In this document: in pieces, positions 1 through 6,564 of the stretch | How positions within the stretch are numbered: the first letter of the stretch is position 1 | Layout of the letters: each line of letters starts with the position of its first letter | Source: Caulobacterales bacterium | Lineage (GTDB): Bacteria > Pseudomonadota > Alphaproteobacteria > Caulobacterales > Caulobacteraceae | Length of the DNA: 13,233 bases | Assembly (NCBI GenBank): GCA_947480815.1 | Contig: CANKEA010000009.1 | Coordinates: 1-13,233 of the forward strand | Direction: 5' to 3' | Position numbers and translations under genes: made by a program | The notes under the pieces: generated by a model | Databases searched by the model: none | What the model was told of the DNA's origin: nothing | The model's input: only the letters and a program-made list of their open reading frames with translations

Positions 1-92
1 TGACAAGTTAAGTGGGCAAAGGCGAAAACGCCCCTACCCCACCCTGCAGGTCAGACGGCCGCGGTGGCCTCCGCCCAAGCTTGGTGAGCACC
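1..92 (+). repeat. Short IS6-end-like repeat (copy 1 of 3)
   Basis: Begins at the window edge with TGACAAGTTAAG and ends near AGCACC at 87-92. Its first 43 bases match 33 of 43 positions of the repeat starting at 4344, including GCGAAAACGCC-type and CTACC blocks. The third copy (9935) shares TGACARRTTAAG and a clear IS6-like right end. In this copy the right end is poorly conserved, with only ...TTGGTGAGCACC recognisable. No coding capacity is seen. It may extend left beyond the window. I infer a miniature, non-coding derivative bounded by IS6-family ends; an unrelated intergenic repeat family is the alternative. Confidence 0.45.
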
Positions 93-133
93 GGCGCGCA
101 AGGTGCGAAGCCCGGGTCGGGAGATCAGGTGGG

Positions 134-948
134 GGCTCTGTCAGCCCAAATTGCCGGCGGCGGCCACAGCGCCTAACTTCGGCGGATGAAGAGCCCATTC
201 CGCTACTTTGACAGCTCACCAGAAGTGATCCGCCTGGCGGTGATGATGTACGTCAGGTTTCCGCTGTCGTTGCGGAACGTCGAGGATCTCTTGGCCGAGC
301 GCGGGATCGATATCTGCCACGAAACGGTGCGGCTCTGGTGGAACCGGTTTGGGCCAATGTTCGCGGCTGAGATCCGGCGCAAGCGTGTCGATCACATGCG
401 TGCCTACACCCAGTGGAGGTGGCACTTGGACGAGGTCTTCGTGAAGATCAACGGCGAGATGCACTACCTGTGGCGGGCCGTGGATCACGAGGGCGAGGTG
501 CTGGAATCCTTCGTCACCAAGCGCCGAGACAAGGCTGCGGCGCTGAAATTCATCAGGAAAGCCATGAAACGGCATGGCAATCACCGCGCTATCGTCACCG
601 ACCGGCTACGCTCATACGGTGCCGCCATGAAAGAAATCGGCAACGCCGACCGCAAGCAGACTGGCCGCCGGCTCAACAATCGGGCTGAAAACTCACATCT
701 GCCGATCCGACGACGAGAGCGCGCCATGCTGAGGTTTCGGCAGATGAAGACCTTGCAGAAGTTCAGCGCGGTGCATGCCGCATTCCACAACCACTTCAAC
801 CAGGATCGCCATCTCATCAGCCGGGACGACTACAAAGACCGACGCTCAGCCGCACTGGCTGAGTGGAAAACCCTCGCGGCCTAAGACCAGGACCGCCCTG
901 CCCTAGCCATGCCAGCCGGAGAAAAGTTGCCGTTGGACTGACAGCACC
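134..948 (+). mobile_element. Intact IS6-family insertion sequence (815 bp)
   Basis: The left terminus reads GGCTCTGTCAGCCCAA from 134. The right terminus read inward from 948 is GGTGCTGTCAGTCCAA, so the two form an imperfect terminal inverted repeat sharing CTGTCAG and CCAA. Between them lies one transposase gene filling most of the element, as is usual in IS6 elements of roughly 0.8 kb. The 8 bases outside each end (CAGGTGGG and CGCCGGCC) do not match, so no target duplication survives; this is common after replicative IS6 cointegrate formation followed by recombination. A miniature copy in the same orientation lies at 6308-6564. Confidence 0.85.
186..884 (+). CDS. IS6-family DDE transposase
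   Basis: This 232-aa protein catalyses replicative transposition of the surrounding element. The N-terminal part (about residues 5-56, FRYFDSSPEVIRLAVMMYVR onward) is the helix-turn-helix region typical of IS6 transposases. The DDE catalytic core follows: D82 in WHLDEV, D139 in VTDRLRSYG and E168 in NNRAENSH, then the family hallmark RRRER at about 175-179. The C-terminus (HNHFNQDRHLISRDD...ALAEW) is characteristic of alphaproteobacterial members. The frame is open throughout, so the copy may be active. ATG 186 is chosen because the FRYF N-terminus is where family proteins begin; a weak GGCGG precedes it. Residues 187-232 are repeated in diverged form in the miniature at 6360-6500. Confidence 0.93.
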   Translation: MKSPFRYFDSSPEVIRLAVMMYVRFPLSLRNVEDLLAERGIDICHETVRLWWNRFGPMFAAEIRRKRVDHMRAYTQWRWHLDEVFVKINGEMHYLWRAVDHEGEVLESFVTKRRDKAAALKFIRKAMKRHGNHRAIVTDRLRSYGAAMKEIGNADRKQTGRRLNNRAENSHLPIRRRERAMLRFRQMKTLQKFSAVHAAFHNHFNQDRHLISRDDYKDRRSAALAEWKTLAA

Positions 949-977
949 CGCCGGCCCTTAGAGTGTGAAGGCCGCAA

Positions 978-1010
978 TCGAAGAAAAGCCAGCGTTGGAC
1001 TAAAAGCGCC
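978..1010 (+). repeat. Decayed IS6-family right end behind feoB
   Basis: The stretch GAAGAAAAGCCAGCGTTGG followed by ACTAAAAGCGCC resembles the right end of the intact IS (GGAGAAAAGTTGCCGTTGG, then ACTGACAGCACC) and has the same orientation. It begins 29 bp beyond that end and stops 16 bp short of the feoB stop codon. No transposase sequence accompanies it. I infer a relic of an earlier insertion; chance similarity is possible because several positions differ. Confidence 0.4.
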
Positions 1011-1026
1011 GCGCTCGCCCACCTGT

Positions 1027-2898
1027 TCAGCGGATCCACGCCGACGCCAGATGGAACACGATAAAGGCGGCGACATAGGCCAGGGTGATCATGTAGGCGA
1101 ACATCACGCTGGGCCAGACCCAGCTGTTGGTTTCGCGTTTCACTACCGCCAAGGTGGAAGCGCACTGAGGCGCAAAGACATACCAAGCGAGGAAAGACAG
1201 CGCCGTCGCCAGTGACCACTGGTGGGCCAGGGCAGATCCAAGCGCGGTCGGGTCAGCCTCGCCGCCGATGGCGTAGACCGTGCCCAGGGCCGCCACTGCG
1301 ACCTCTCGCGCCGCCATGCCGGGTATCAGGGCCACGACCATCTGCCAGCTGAAGCCGATGGGACGGAACAAGGGCTCGAGCAGATGACCGAGCCGCCCGG
1401 CGATGCTGTAGTTGATGGCTGGGTCTAGCGCGCCCGTCGGTGGACCTGGGAACGTCGACAATACCCAGATCAGCAGCGACATGGTCAGGATGATGCCACC
1501 CGCTCGGCGCAGGAAAATCTCAGCCCTTTGCCAAAGGTTACGGGCGATATTGCCGATCTCTGGAGCCTTGTACGTAGGCAGTTCCATGATGAAGGGCTCG
1601 ACCGCGCTCCGCCAGAAGATCTTGCGAAGCACGAAGGACACGGCCAACGCGCTGATGATGCCAGCGGCATAGAGCCCGAACATTACCAAACCCTGCAGGC
1701 TGATCCAGCCGTTGATGTGCCGGTTGGGGATGAAGGCGGCGATGATCAAGGTGTAGACCGGAATCCGCGCCGAACAGGTCATCAAAGGTGCCACCATGAT
1801 GGTAGCCAGGCGATCATGTTTGGAGTCGATCACGCGCGTCGACATGATGCCGGGGATGGCGCAGGCGAAACTGCTCAGCAAAGGGATGAAGGCGCGGCCA
1901 TGCAGACCGGCACCGCCCATGATCCTGTCCATCAAAAATGCGGCCCTTGCCATGTACCCGAAGTCCTCAAGCAACAGGATGAACAGGAACAGCACCAGGA
2001 TCTGGGGCAAGAATACAAGCACTCCGCCGACCCCGGCTATGACCCCATCGGTGATCAGGCTGCGCAGTAGGCCCTCCGGGATGACGGCGACGACGCCTTG
2101 TTCAAGGAGTGAAAAACCCGATTCGATCGTCCCCATCGCTGGTGCGGACCAGCTGAACACTGCCTGAAACATTACAAACAGGAGGCTCAGCAAGATCAGC
2201 AGCCCCCCCACGGGGTGCAACAACACGCCGTCGATCCGAGCCGTCCATGTGTCGGGCCGTGCTGGCGGCCGCACATAAGTCTTCACAATTTTTTCGGCGC
2301 GGTGGTGGAAGGCGCGTATCTGCGTCGTGTCGGGTTCGCGCCAGCGGCTCTCTATAGGAACGGACGCGACCGCTGCACTTGCGACCTCGGCGATGAGGTC
2401 GTCGAGCCCGCGCTTGCGCGTGGCGACCGTGGTGGTCACGGGAATACCAAGGGCCTTTGACAGACCAGCGATGTCAATACGCAGGCCCTGCCGGGTCGCG
2501 ATGTCGAACATGTTGAGGGCCAGAACGACGGCGGCTCCAGTCTGCTTAAGCTCGAGTACCAAACGCAGTACGAGCCGCAGGTTTGTGGCGTCGGCTACGG
2601 CCACGATGACGTCGGGACGATGCTCGCCCGCCAGGCGGCCAAGCACGGTGTCGCGGGTCACAGCCTCATCGGGGCTTCGGGCACGCAGCGAGTAGGTGCC
2701 GGGAAGATCGAGCAGTGTGACGGTGCGTCCGTCAGCGGTCGTGAAATGACCTTCTTTTCGTTCGACCGTGACCCCCGCATAGTTGGCAACCTTCTGCCGC
2801 GCGCCCGTCAGGGCGTTGAAGAGGGCGGTCTTGCCACAGTTAGGATTGCCTACTAGGGCGGCGCGTATGATCCCAGTGGGCGGATTTGCGGCGGTCAT
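1027..2898 (-). CDS. feoB: Ferrous iron transporter FeoB
   Basis: This 623-aa inner-membrane GTPase-permease imports Fe(II) from the periplasm. The cytosolic G domain shows G1 GNPNCGKT (17-24), switch-region T44 in YAGVTVERKEG, G3 DLPG (64-67) and G4 NMFD (129-132), with a G5-like TVATRKRGLDDL after it. The membrane domain follows a linker at about residue 225. It has the Gate regions with CAIPGIMSTRVI and MTCSARIPVYTL, including the conserved cysteines, and hydrophobic segments to the C-terminus. It is shorter than E. coli FeoB (about 770 aa), as in many alphaproteobacteria. ATG 2896-2898 is preferred: an upstream in-frame ATG (3012) would overlap feoA by over 100 bp and add a non-homologous leader. 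feoA ends 1 nt upstream, so the two are probably translated together. No feoC is seen. Confidence 0.93.
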   Translation of the reverse strand: MTAANPPTGIIRAALVGNPNCGKTALFNALTGARQKVANYAGVTVERKEGHFTTADGRTVTLLDLPGTYSLRARSPDEAVTRDTVLGRLAGEHRPDVIVAVADATNLRLVLRLVLELKQTGAAVVLALNMFDIATRQGLRIDIAGLSKALGIPVTTTVATRKRGLDDLIAEVASAAVASVPIESRWREPDTTQIRAFHHRAEKIVKTYVRPPARPDTWTARIDGVLLHPVGGLLILLSLLFVMFQAVFSWSAPAMGTIESGFSLLEQGVVAVIPEGLLRSLITDGVIAGVGGVLVFLPQILVLFLFILLLEDFGYMARAAFLMDRIMGGAGLHGRAFIPLLSSFACAIPGIMSTRVIDSKHDRLATIMVAPLMTCSARIPVYTLIIAAFIPNRHINGWISLQGLVMFGLYAAGIISALAVSFVLRKIFWRSAVEPFIMELPTYKAPEIGNIARNLWQRAEIFLRRAGGIILTMSLLIWVLSTFPGPPTGALDPAINYSIAGRLGHLLEPLFRPIGFSWQMVVALIPGMAAREVAVAALGTVYAIGGEADPTALGSALAHQWSLATALSFLAWYVFAPQCASTLAVVKRETNSWVWPSVMFAYMITLAYVAAFIVFHLASAWIR

Positions 2899-2899
2899 T

Positions 2900-3214
2900 T
2901 CACGCCCCGCCATCGAACTGCACCAGCACACCGTGAGCCTCGCGGCGGCGAATCGCCACACGCATGTCATCCAGTCGAACGGCGATCGGGTCGCCGCCCA
3001 GTGGTCCCTCATGTAGCAGGGTCACGCGTGCTCCCTCGACAAACCCGGCCTCCAGCAATCGCCGTTCCAGTTCCGCGCAGTCGACCCCGCCGACATTGAA
3101 TGATGGATCTGCGAATACTCCGACGATGACCCCGGTCTGACCGGTCACAGCCGAACTCAGTCGGCGCGGTTCCAAGGCAGCGGGCGATGGTTTGCGGTCG
3201 GTCTGAGCGTTCAT
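2900..3214 (-). CDS. feoA: Ferrous iron transport accessory protein FeoA
   Basis: A 104-aa cytosolic protein needed for FeoB function. After an N-terminal extension of about 18 residues, the SH3-like FeoA core runs from LSSAVTGQTGVIVGV through ELERRLLEAGFVEGARVTLL and GGDPIAVRLDDMRVAIRRRE to a C-terminal VLVQF strand. The LLEAGFVEGARV block is the FeoA signature (compare LxxLGLxPGxxV). The usual length is about 75-85 aa, so the N-terminus is slightly long. No strong Shine-Dalgarno precedes ATG 3214, but no better downstream ATG exists before the core. The stop codon lies 1 nt before the feoB start, which supports a feoAB operon. Confidence 0.86.
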   Translation of the reverse strand: MNAQTDRKPSPAALEPRRLSSAVTGQTGVIVGVFADPSFNVGGVDCAELERRLLEAGFVEGARVTLLHEGPLGGDPIAVRLDDMRVAIRRREAHGVLVQFDGGA

Positions 3215-3458
3215 GTGTCTGGCGGCCCGCGAAGCTTAATGCGAAGCGTTATCACTAAATCGCGTACCGTACAGGCGAATTCACCTGCTGCGGTGAAAAG
3301 GCCGCGGCCTGGACTGCTGAGCGGCCAAAGGCGCGCAGGACATCGGATGACATTCTCCCTCCATGCCGCTGAATTATCCCAATAGGCGGATGAACGGTCA
3401 CCTGTTTGCTGCAGATCAAGCCTTGGCGCGCGACTTTGTCGTCAGCGGCGAGCCCCTA

Positions 3459-3660
3459 CGGATCAGTCCGCTGGCGCGGCAGGCGCGGCGACCGGTATCC
3501 AGAACCTAATCACCCAGCACCGAACCGCCTCTCGGCTCGACTCAATCCCGCGCTGGGCCAGCAGCGCCTCAACGTCACGGACGCTCAGCGTGAACCGGAA
3601 ATAGAGCCACACGGCATAACGGATCACACCCGGCGGAAAGCGATGACGCTTAAACGATAT
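3459..3660 (-). pseudogene. IS6-family transposase N-terminal remnant
   Basis: On the minus strand 54 codons (3660-3499) read without a stop and include FKRHRFPPGVIRYAVWLYFR, then FTLSVRDVEALLAQRGI and EAVRCWVIRFW. This is the unmistakable N-terminal helix-turn-helix region of IS6 transposases. The expected start codon is ATA instead of ATG (3658-3660), and the usual FG after the helix region reads FW. Similarity seems to continue after a frameshift as RLPRQRTDP and then meets TAG near 3459. The D, D and E catalytic blocks are absent, so it is a dead gene. Confidence 0.78.
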
Positions 3661-3739
3661 CGGACGCAGTACCTTTTCACGACCGCCGACCTGCTTATGG
3701 CCGCAACCGGAGCAAAGTTAGCGTTCGACGTTCAGCACC
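3459..3739 (-). mobile_element. Decayed IS6-family element, 5' part only
   Basis: Read on the minus strand from 3739, the terminus GGTGCTGAACGTCGAACGCT is followed after about 80 bp by a transposase N-terminus (3660 downward). The catalytic part and the far end are missing or unrecognisable. It belongs to a different subgroup from the intact copy, because its transposase starts FKRHRFPP rather than FRYFDSSP. Its transposase-start terminus is nevertheless most like the transposase-end terminus of the intact copy, and both face right on the plus strand. Confidence 0.7.
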
Positions 3740-3804
3740 GCGGGTAATCACGAAAATCTCTGGGACGGTTTCGTCTGAAAAGTACAGCGCTCGAGCGCGG
3801 ATAG

Positions 3805-3838
3805 CCTGGAGGAAAGTTAGGGCCTGGCTGTCGGGACC
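3805..3838 (+). repeat. IS6-family end-like string upstream of doxX
   Basis: CCTGGAGGAAAGTTAGGGCC followed by TGGCTGTCGGGACC resembles the other right-facing ends (GGAG-AAAGTTAGCGTT...CAGCACC). The GGA-GAAAGTTAG part is well preserved and the last CAGCACC reads CGGGACC. It lies 99 bp beyond the terminus at 3739. Similarity is partial, so this is a candidate relic only. Confidence 0.35.
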
Positions 3839-3944
3839 CGCTAGACTGTAAGCACCGAAATGCTAGCCTTATCCCACCTGCGCGGCGACCGAAAACGTAA
3901 GCTAAGGCCGGCCGTCTAATGACTGCGCTTGGAGGGTTAACCGC

Positions 3945-4343
3945 ATGATCTCTGGTATTCTGGAATCCAAGGGGTTCAACTTCATCGCCCGCCTGGTGCT
4001 TACATCGCCGTTCTGGACGGCCGGCATCACCAGGTTAGTGAACTGGAACGGCGGCATCGCTGAGATGACGCATTTCGGCCTCCATCCGCCGGCAGCCTTC
4101 AATGCCGCCACAGCCACGACCGAGATCGTCGGCTCGCTCCTAGTCTTGTTCGGGCCCTACTGCTGGCTGGGCGCGGGCTGGCTGGGCATCTTCACAATCT
4201 TGACTATCCCCATCGCCCACGCCTTCTGGATCATGCCGGAGCCAGCGCGGACCCTAGAGAGCTACACGGCGATCGAGCACCTCGCGATGGTCGGCGGCCT
4301 CGCGCTGGCGGCGGTTCTGCGTCAACGCGACACGCGCCGATAG
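3945..4343 (+). CDS. DoxX-family membrane protein
   Basis: A 132-aa inner-membrane protein with about four hydrophobic segments (near residues 12-30, 52-72, 74-94 and 108-126). The DoxX pattern is visible: an N-terminal RLVLTSPFWTAGITRLVNW, then HFGLHPPAAFNAATATTEIV with the helix-2 glycine and E, and a long hydrophobic GSLLVLFG segment. Family members are linked to thiosulfate or disulfide metabolism and redox stress, but the exact role of this protein cannot be read. The start is well supported by GGAGGG at 3931-3936, 8 nt before ATG. The length is typical. Its TAG stop lies at the left edge of the repeat that follows, so the repeat may have been inserted right at its 3' end. Confidence 0.82.
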   Translation: MISGILESKGFNFIARLVLTSPFWTAGITRLVNWNGGIAEMTHFGLHPPAAFNAATATTEIVGSLLVLFGPYCWLGAGWLGIFTILTIPIAHAFWIMPEPARTLESYTAIEHLAMVGGLALAAVLRQRDTRR

Positions 4344-4437
4344 TGACAGATTAAGTCACCGCAGACGAAAACGCCTCTACCGCACCATTTCGATCAGGCC
4401 GCAACTGGAGGAATTGCAGCGTTAGAGGGTCAGCAAT
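4341..4437 (+). repeat. Short IS6-end-like repeat (copy 2 of 3)
   Basis: TGACAGATTAAG begins at 4344. The next bases match the window-start repeat (33 of 43 positions identical from TGACA), and the unit ends with ACTGGAGGAATTGCAGCGTT, then AGAGGGTCAGCAATC (4404-4437), an IS6-like right end. The unit is about 95 bp, like the other two copies (about 92 and 103 bp from TGACA), and codes for nothing. The doxX stop TAG (4341-4343) abuts or lies in its left end. Confidence 0.5.
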
Positions 4438-4585
4438 CGCCTATCTGGAGTGCCTCAGGCAGCGTCCGAGGCTACAGGGGATCGTGCGGCGGGTTTGGCT
4501 CAGCGCGCGAAGGACCAATGACCATGCGAATGCACCTGACATCTTCGCCGTCGCCGATCACCGGGGAATGGGCGCGTTAAGCCTT

Positions 4586-4759
4586 ATGGCCAAGATGCGA
4601 TCAAAGTCCGACCTTCAGGCCAAGCCCTGTGTCTGCTGTGGTCGACCGTTCAACTGGCGTAAGAAGTGGGCACGGGACTGGGCAAACGTAAAGTACTGCT
4701 CACAACGCTGTCGGAGCGTCGCCGCACCGCTTTCAAAGCCGCGCCAAGGATCACAATGA
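4586..4759 (+). CDS. DUF2256 zinc-ribbon-like protein
   Basis: This 57-aa basic protein has the DUF2256 hallmark: a K-rich start, then CVCCGRPFNWRKKW and VKYCSQRC. Four cysteines (C15, C18, C38, C42; C-x2-C...C-x3-C) could bind one zinc ion. The family has no established biochemical role that I can cite; it is often found beside cryptochrome/photolyase-like genes, as here. The frame is open back to 4484, but family members are short and begin just before the basic stretch, so ATG 4586 is chosen. The upstream ribosome site is weak, which leaves GTG 4484 or ATG 4568 possible. Its TGA overlaps the ATG of the photolyase gene (ATGA at 4756-4759), which implies translational coupling. Confidence 0.8.
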   Translation: MAKMRSKSDLQAKPCVCCGRPFNWRKKWARDWANVKYCSQRCRSVAAPLSKPRQGSQ

Positions 4760-6279
4760 GCCGTTTAAGGATCATTCTGGGGGATCAGCTGTCATTCGGC
4801 ATCTCGGCGCTCGTCGGTCTCGATCCCGAGCGTGACATTGTGCTGATGATGGAGGTGATGGAGGAAAATACCTACGTCCCGCATCACAAGCAGAAGATCG
4901 TTCTGGTGTTGTCCGCCATGCGCCATTTTGCGGATGAACTGCGCCAGACGGGGGTCACGGTTGATTACGTGACGCTGGAAGACCCAGAAAACACCGGCGA
5001 CCTGACAACTGAGCTGCGACGCGCCGTCGCCCGGCACACGCCGGACCGCGTGATGGTGACCGAGCCAGGAGAATGGCGGGTCCTGAAGAAGGTCGAGGGC
5101 TGGGCCGACTCGATAGGCCTACCGGTCGAAATTCGCTCCGATGATCGTTTCTTTGCAAGCCACACCCGTTTCGCAGCATGGGCACAAGGGCGTCGGGGTT
5201 GGCGCTTAGAGCATTTCTATCGCGACATGCGGCGCGAGCACGCCATCTTGATGGAGGGGGACAAACCGGCGGGCGGCGCATGGAACTTTGATGCGGAAAA
5301 CCGCAAGCCATTGCCTGCATCGATCCTCCCTCCCACCCGGCTGCGGTTCCTGCCCGATGAGACCACGCAGGCTGTCATAGAGCTGGTAGAGCGACGCTTC
5401 AGCGATCACTTTGGGGGGACTGAAGACTTCGGCTGGCCCGTCAACCGGCAAGATGCGCTGCGGGCATTGAGCGATTTTATCGAAGTGGGCCTGGCGCGCT
5501 TCGGCGACTACCAGGATGCCATGAAGGCGGGCGCGCCTGTCCTGTTCCACTCGCTCCTCGCCCCGGCCCTGAACCTTGGCCTGCTCTCGCCCCGAGAAGT
5601 CTGCGAGGCCGCTGAAGGCGCCTGGCGTTCTGGTGCGGCAGCGTTGAACGCGGTTGAAGGTTTTGTCCGGCAGATCCTGGGCTGGCGGGAATATGTGCGG
5701 GGCGTCTACTGGAGCTTGATGCCTAAGTACGGTGACCGAAACGCACTCCAGGCGACGCGCCGGCTTCCGGCCTTCTATTGGACGGGGGACACGTCCATGC
5801 GCTGCCTGCGCGAGGTCGTCAAAGACACAGCGCGCCATGCCTACTCGCACCACATTCAACGTCTTATGGTGACAGGCAATTTCGCCCTACTGGCGGGCGT
5901 CTCTCCTCGTGAAATCGAGCGCTGGTATCTGGCGGTCTACGCTGACGCCTTCGAATGGGTCGAGATGCCCAACACGCTGGGAATGGCCGTGTTTGCAGAT
6001 GGCGGCCAGATGGCTTCCAAGCCCTACGCTGCATCGGGAGCCTACATCGATCGAATGTCGGATTTCTGTTCGGGCTGCGCCTACGACGTGAAACAGAAGA
6101 CAGGCCCGAACGCATGCCCGTTCAACTATCTCTACTGGGCGTTTCTCATTCGGCAGAAAGAGCGCCTTTCAAACAATCCAAGGCTCGCTATGCCTTACCG
6201 AACGCTTGCGGGCTGGACGACGGAACGCCAAGCGGCGATCCTCGTCGAGGCTGAGGAGTTTCTCGACCAGCTGGAATAG
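4756..6279 (+). CDS. phrB: FeS-type (6-4) photolyase / bacterial cryptochrome (FeS-BCP)
   Basis: A 507-aa flavoprotein of the cryptochrome/photolyase superfamily, in the subgroup with a [4Fe-4S] cluster that repairs UV (6-4) photoproducts in DNA using light. Numbering from ATG 4756, cysteines fall at C350, C438, C441 and C454, the cluster ligands as I recall them for Agrobacterium PhrB, also 507 aa. Other residues I recall as important also fall at the published positions: W342 and W390 with Y391 (electron transfer), H365 and H366 (active site) and D179. The N-terminal Rossmann-like domain (about 1-130, RLRIILGDQLSF) would bind the ribityllumazine antenna; the C-terminal helical domain (about 230-507) binds FAD and the cluster. 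AAGGA at 4746-4750 precedes the start, which overlaps the DUF2256 stop. A start 30 codons upstream would overlap that gene in another frame and is less likely. Whether it repairs DNA or signals cannot be settled from sequence alone. Confidence 0.92.
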   Translation: MSRLRIILGDQLSFGISALVGLDPERDIVLMMEVMEENTYVPHHKQKIVLVLSAMRHFADELRQTGVTVDYVTLEDPENTGDLTTELRRAVARHTPDRVMVTEPGEWRVLKKVEGWADSIGLPVEIRSDDRFFASHTRFAAWAQGRRGWRLEHFYRDMRREHAILMEGDKPAGGAWNFDAENRKPLPASILPPTRLRFLPDETTQAVIELVERRFSDHFGGTEDFGWPVNRQDALRALSDFIEVGLARFGDYQDAMKAGAPVLFHSLLAPALNLGLLSPREVCEAAEGAWRSGAAALNAVEGFVRQILGWREYVRGVYWSLMPKYGDRNALQATRRLPAFYWTGDTSMRCLREVVKDTARHAYSHHIQRLMVTGNFALLAGVSPREIERWYLAVYADAFEWVEMPNTLGMAVFADGGQMASKPYAASGAYIDRMSDFCSGCAYDVKQKTGPNACPFNYLYWAFLIRQKERLSNNPRLAMPYRTLAGWTTERQAAILVEAEEFLDQLE

Positions 6280-6307
6280 TGGGAGATCCGCCACGATCAC
6301 GCCGCGC

Positions 6308-6564
6308 GGACCTGTCAGCCCAAATTGCCGGTGATGGCCGCCGTACCTCACTTGGGCGGATGACGACCTTGCAGACGCTCAGCGCGGTACACGCTGCATG
6401 TCACACCCCCTTCGAGCTGGATCGCCATCTCATCAGCCGAGACGACGACAAGGACCTACGCTCAGCCGCCCTGGCCGAGTGGAACGCCCTCGCGGCCTGA
6501 GGCCAGGACCGCCCTGACCTAGCCATGCCAGCCGGAGAAAAGTTGCCGTTGGACTGACAGCACC
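6308..6564 (+). mobile_element. Miniature IS6-family element (257 bp deletion derivative)
   Basis: Both ends of the intact IS are present: GGACCTGTCAGCCCAAATTG at 6308 and, at the right, CGTTGGACTGACAGCACC ending at 6564. The inside is missing. The intact copy is 815 bp, and the distance between its start ATG (186) and an internal in-frame ATG (744) is 558 bp; 815 minus 558 is 257, exactly this length. The two sites share ATGAAGA, so a recombination or slippage event between these short repeats explains the structure. It carries scattered substitutions relative to the intact copy, so it did not derive from it recently. No target duplication is seen (CGCCGCGC and CGCGAAAG flank it). With both ends kept, it could be moved by the intact transposase. 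Confidence 0.82.
6360..6500 (+). pseudogene. Deleted transposase: start codon fused to last 46 residues
   Basis: The frame reads MTTLQTLSAVHAACHTPFEL and continues DRHLISRDDDKDLRSAALAEWNALAA. This corresponds to residues 187-232 of the intact transposase (MKTLQKFSAVHAAFHNHFNQ...) placed directly on the element's own start position. All DDE residues are lost, so it cannot catalyse transposition. The frame has stayed open despite several substitutions, which may be chance given its length. It is too short to assign any regulatory role. Confidence 0.75.

Larger units (their letters stand above)
3215..3944. other. 730-bp intergenic region made of IS6-family debris
   Basis: No intact gene is supported here. 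The part next to feoA (3215-3290) should hold the feoAB promoter, but I find no convincing -35/-10 pair. An IS6-end-like string (GAAAAGGCCGCGGCCTGGAC, then TGCTGAGC, about 3295-3322) is weakly similar to the IS right end. 3459-3739 is a transposase relic with one terminus, and 3805-3838 is a further end-like string. The last 100 bp precede doxX and end in a good ribosome binding site. The plus-strand reading frame across 3406-3747 is antisense to the relic and is not a gene. Confidence 0.6.

Noticed and set aside
126..956. 8-bp target-site duplication around the intact IS
   Set aside because: CAGGTGGG and CGCCGGCC differ; the miniature copy also lacks one.
2899..3012. Upstream ATG for feoB at 3012
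   Set aside because: The added 38 residues are not FeoB-like and would overlap nearly all of the last third of feoA; ATG 2898 begins just before the G domain.
3229..3270. Possible Fur box upstream of feoA (TAATGCGAAGCGTTATCA region)
   Set aside because: Only the outermost bases are symmetric and the match to the GATAATGATAATCATTATC consensus is poor; a profile search would be needed.
3406..3747. Plus-strand open frame of 113 codons between feoA and doxX
   Set aside because: It runs antisense to the decayed IS6 transposase; the same kind of antisense frame appears opposite the intact transposase.
5206..5859. 217-codon minus-strand open frame
   Set aside because: Antisense to the photolyase and without family features.
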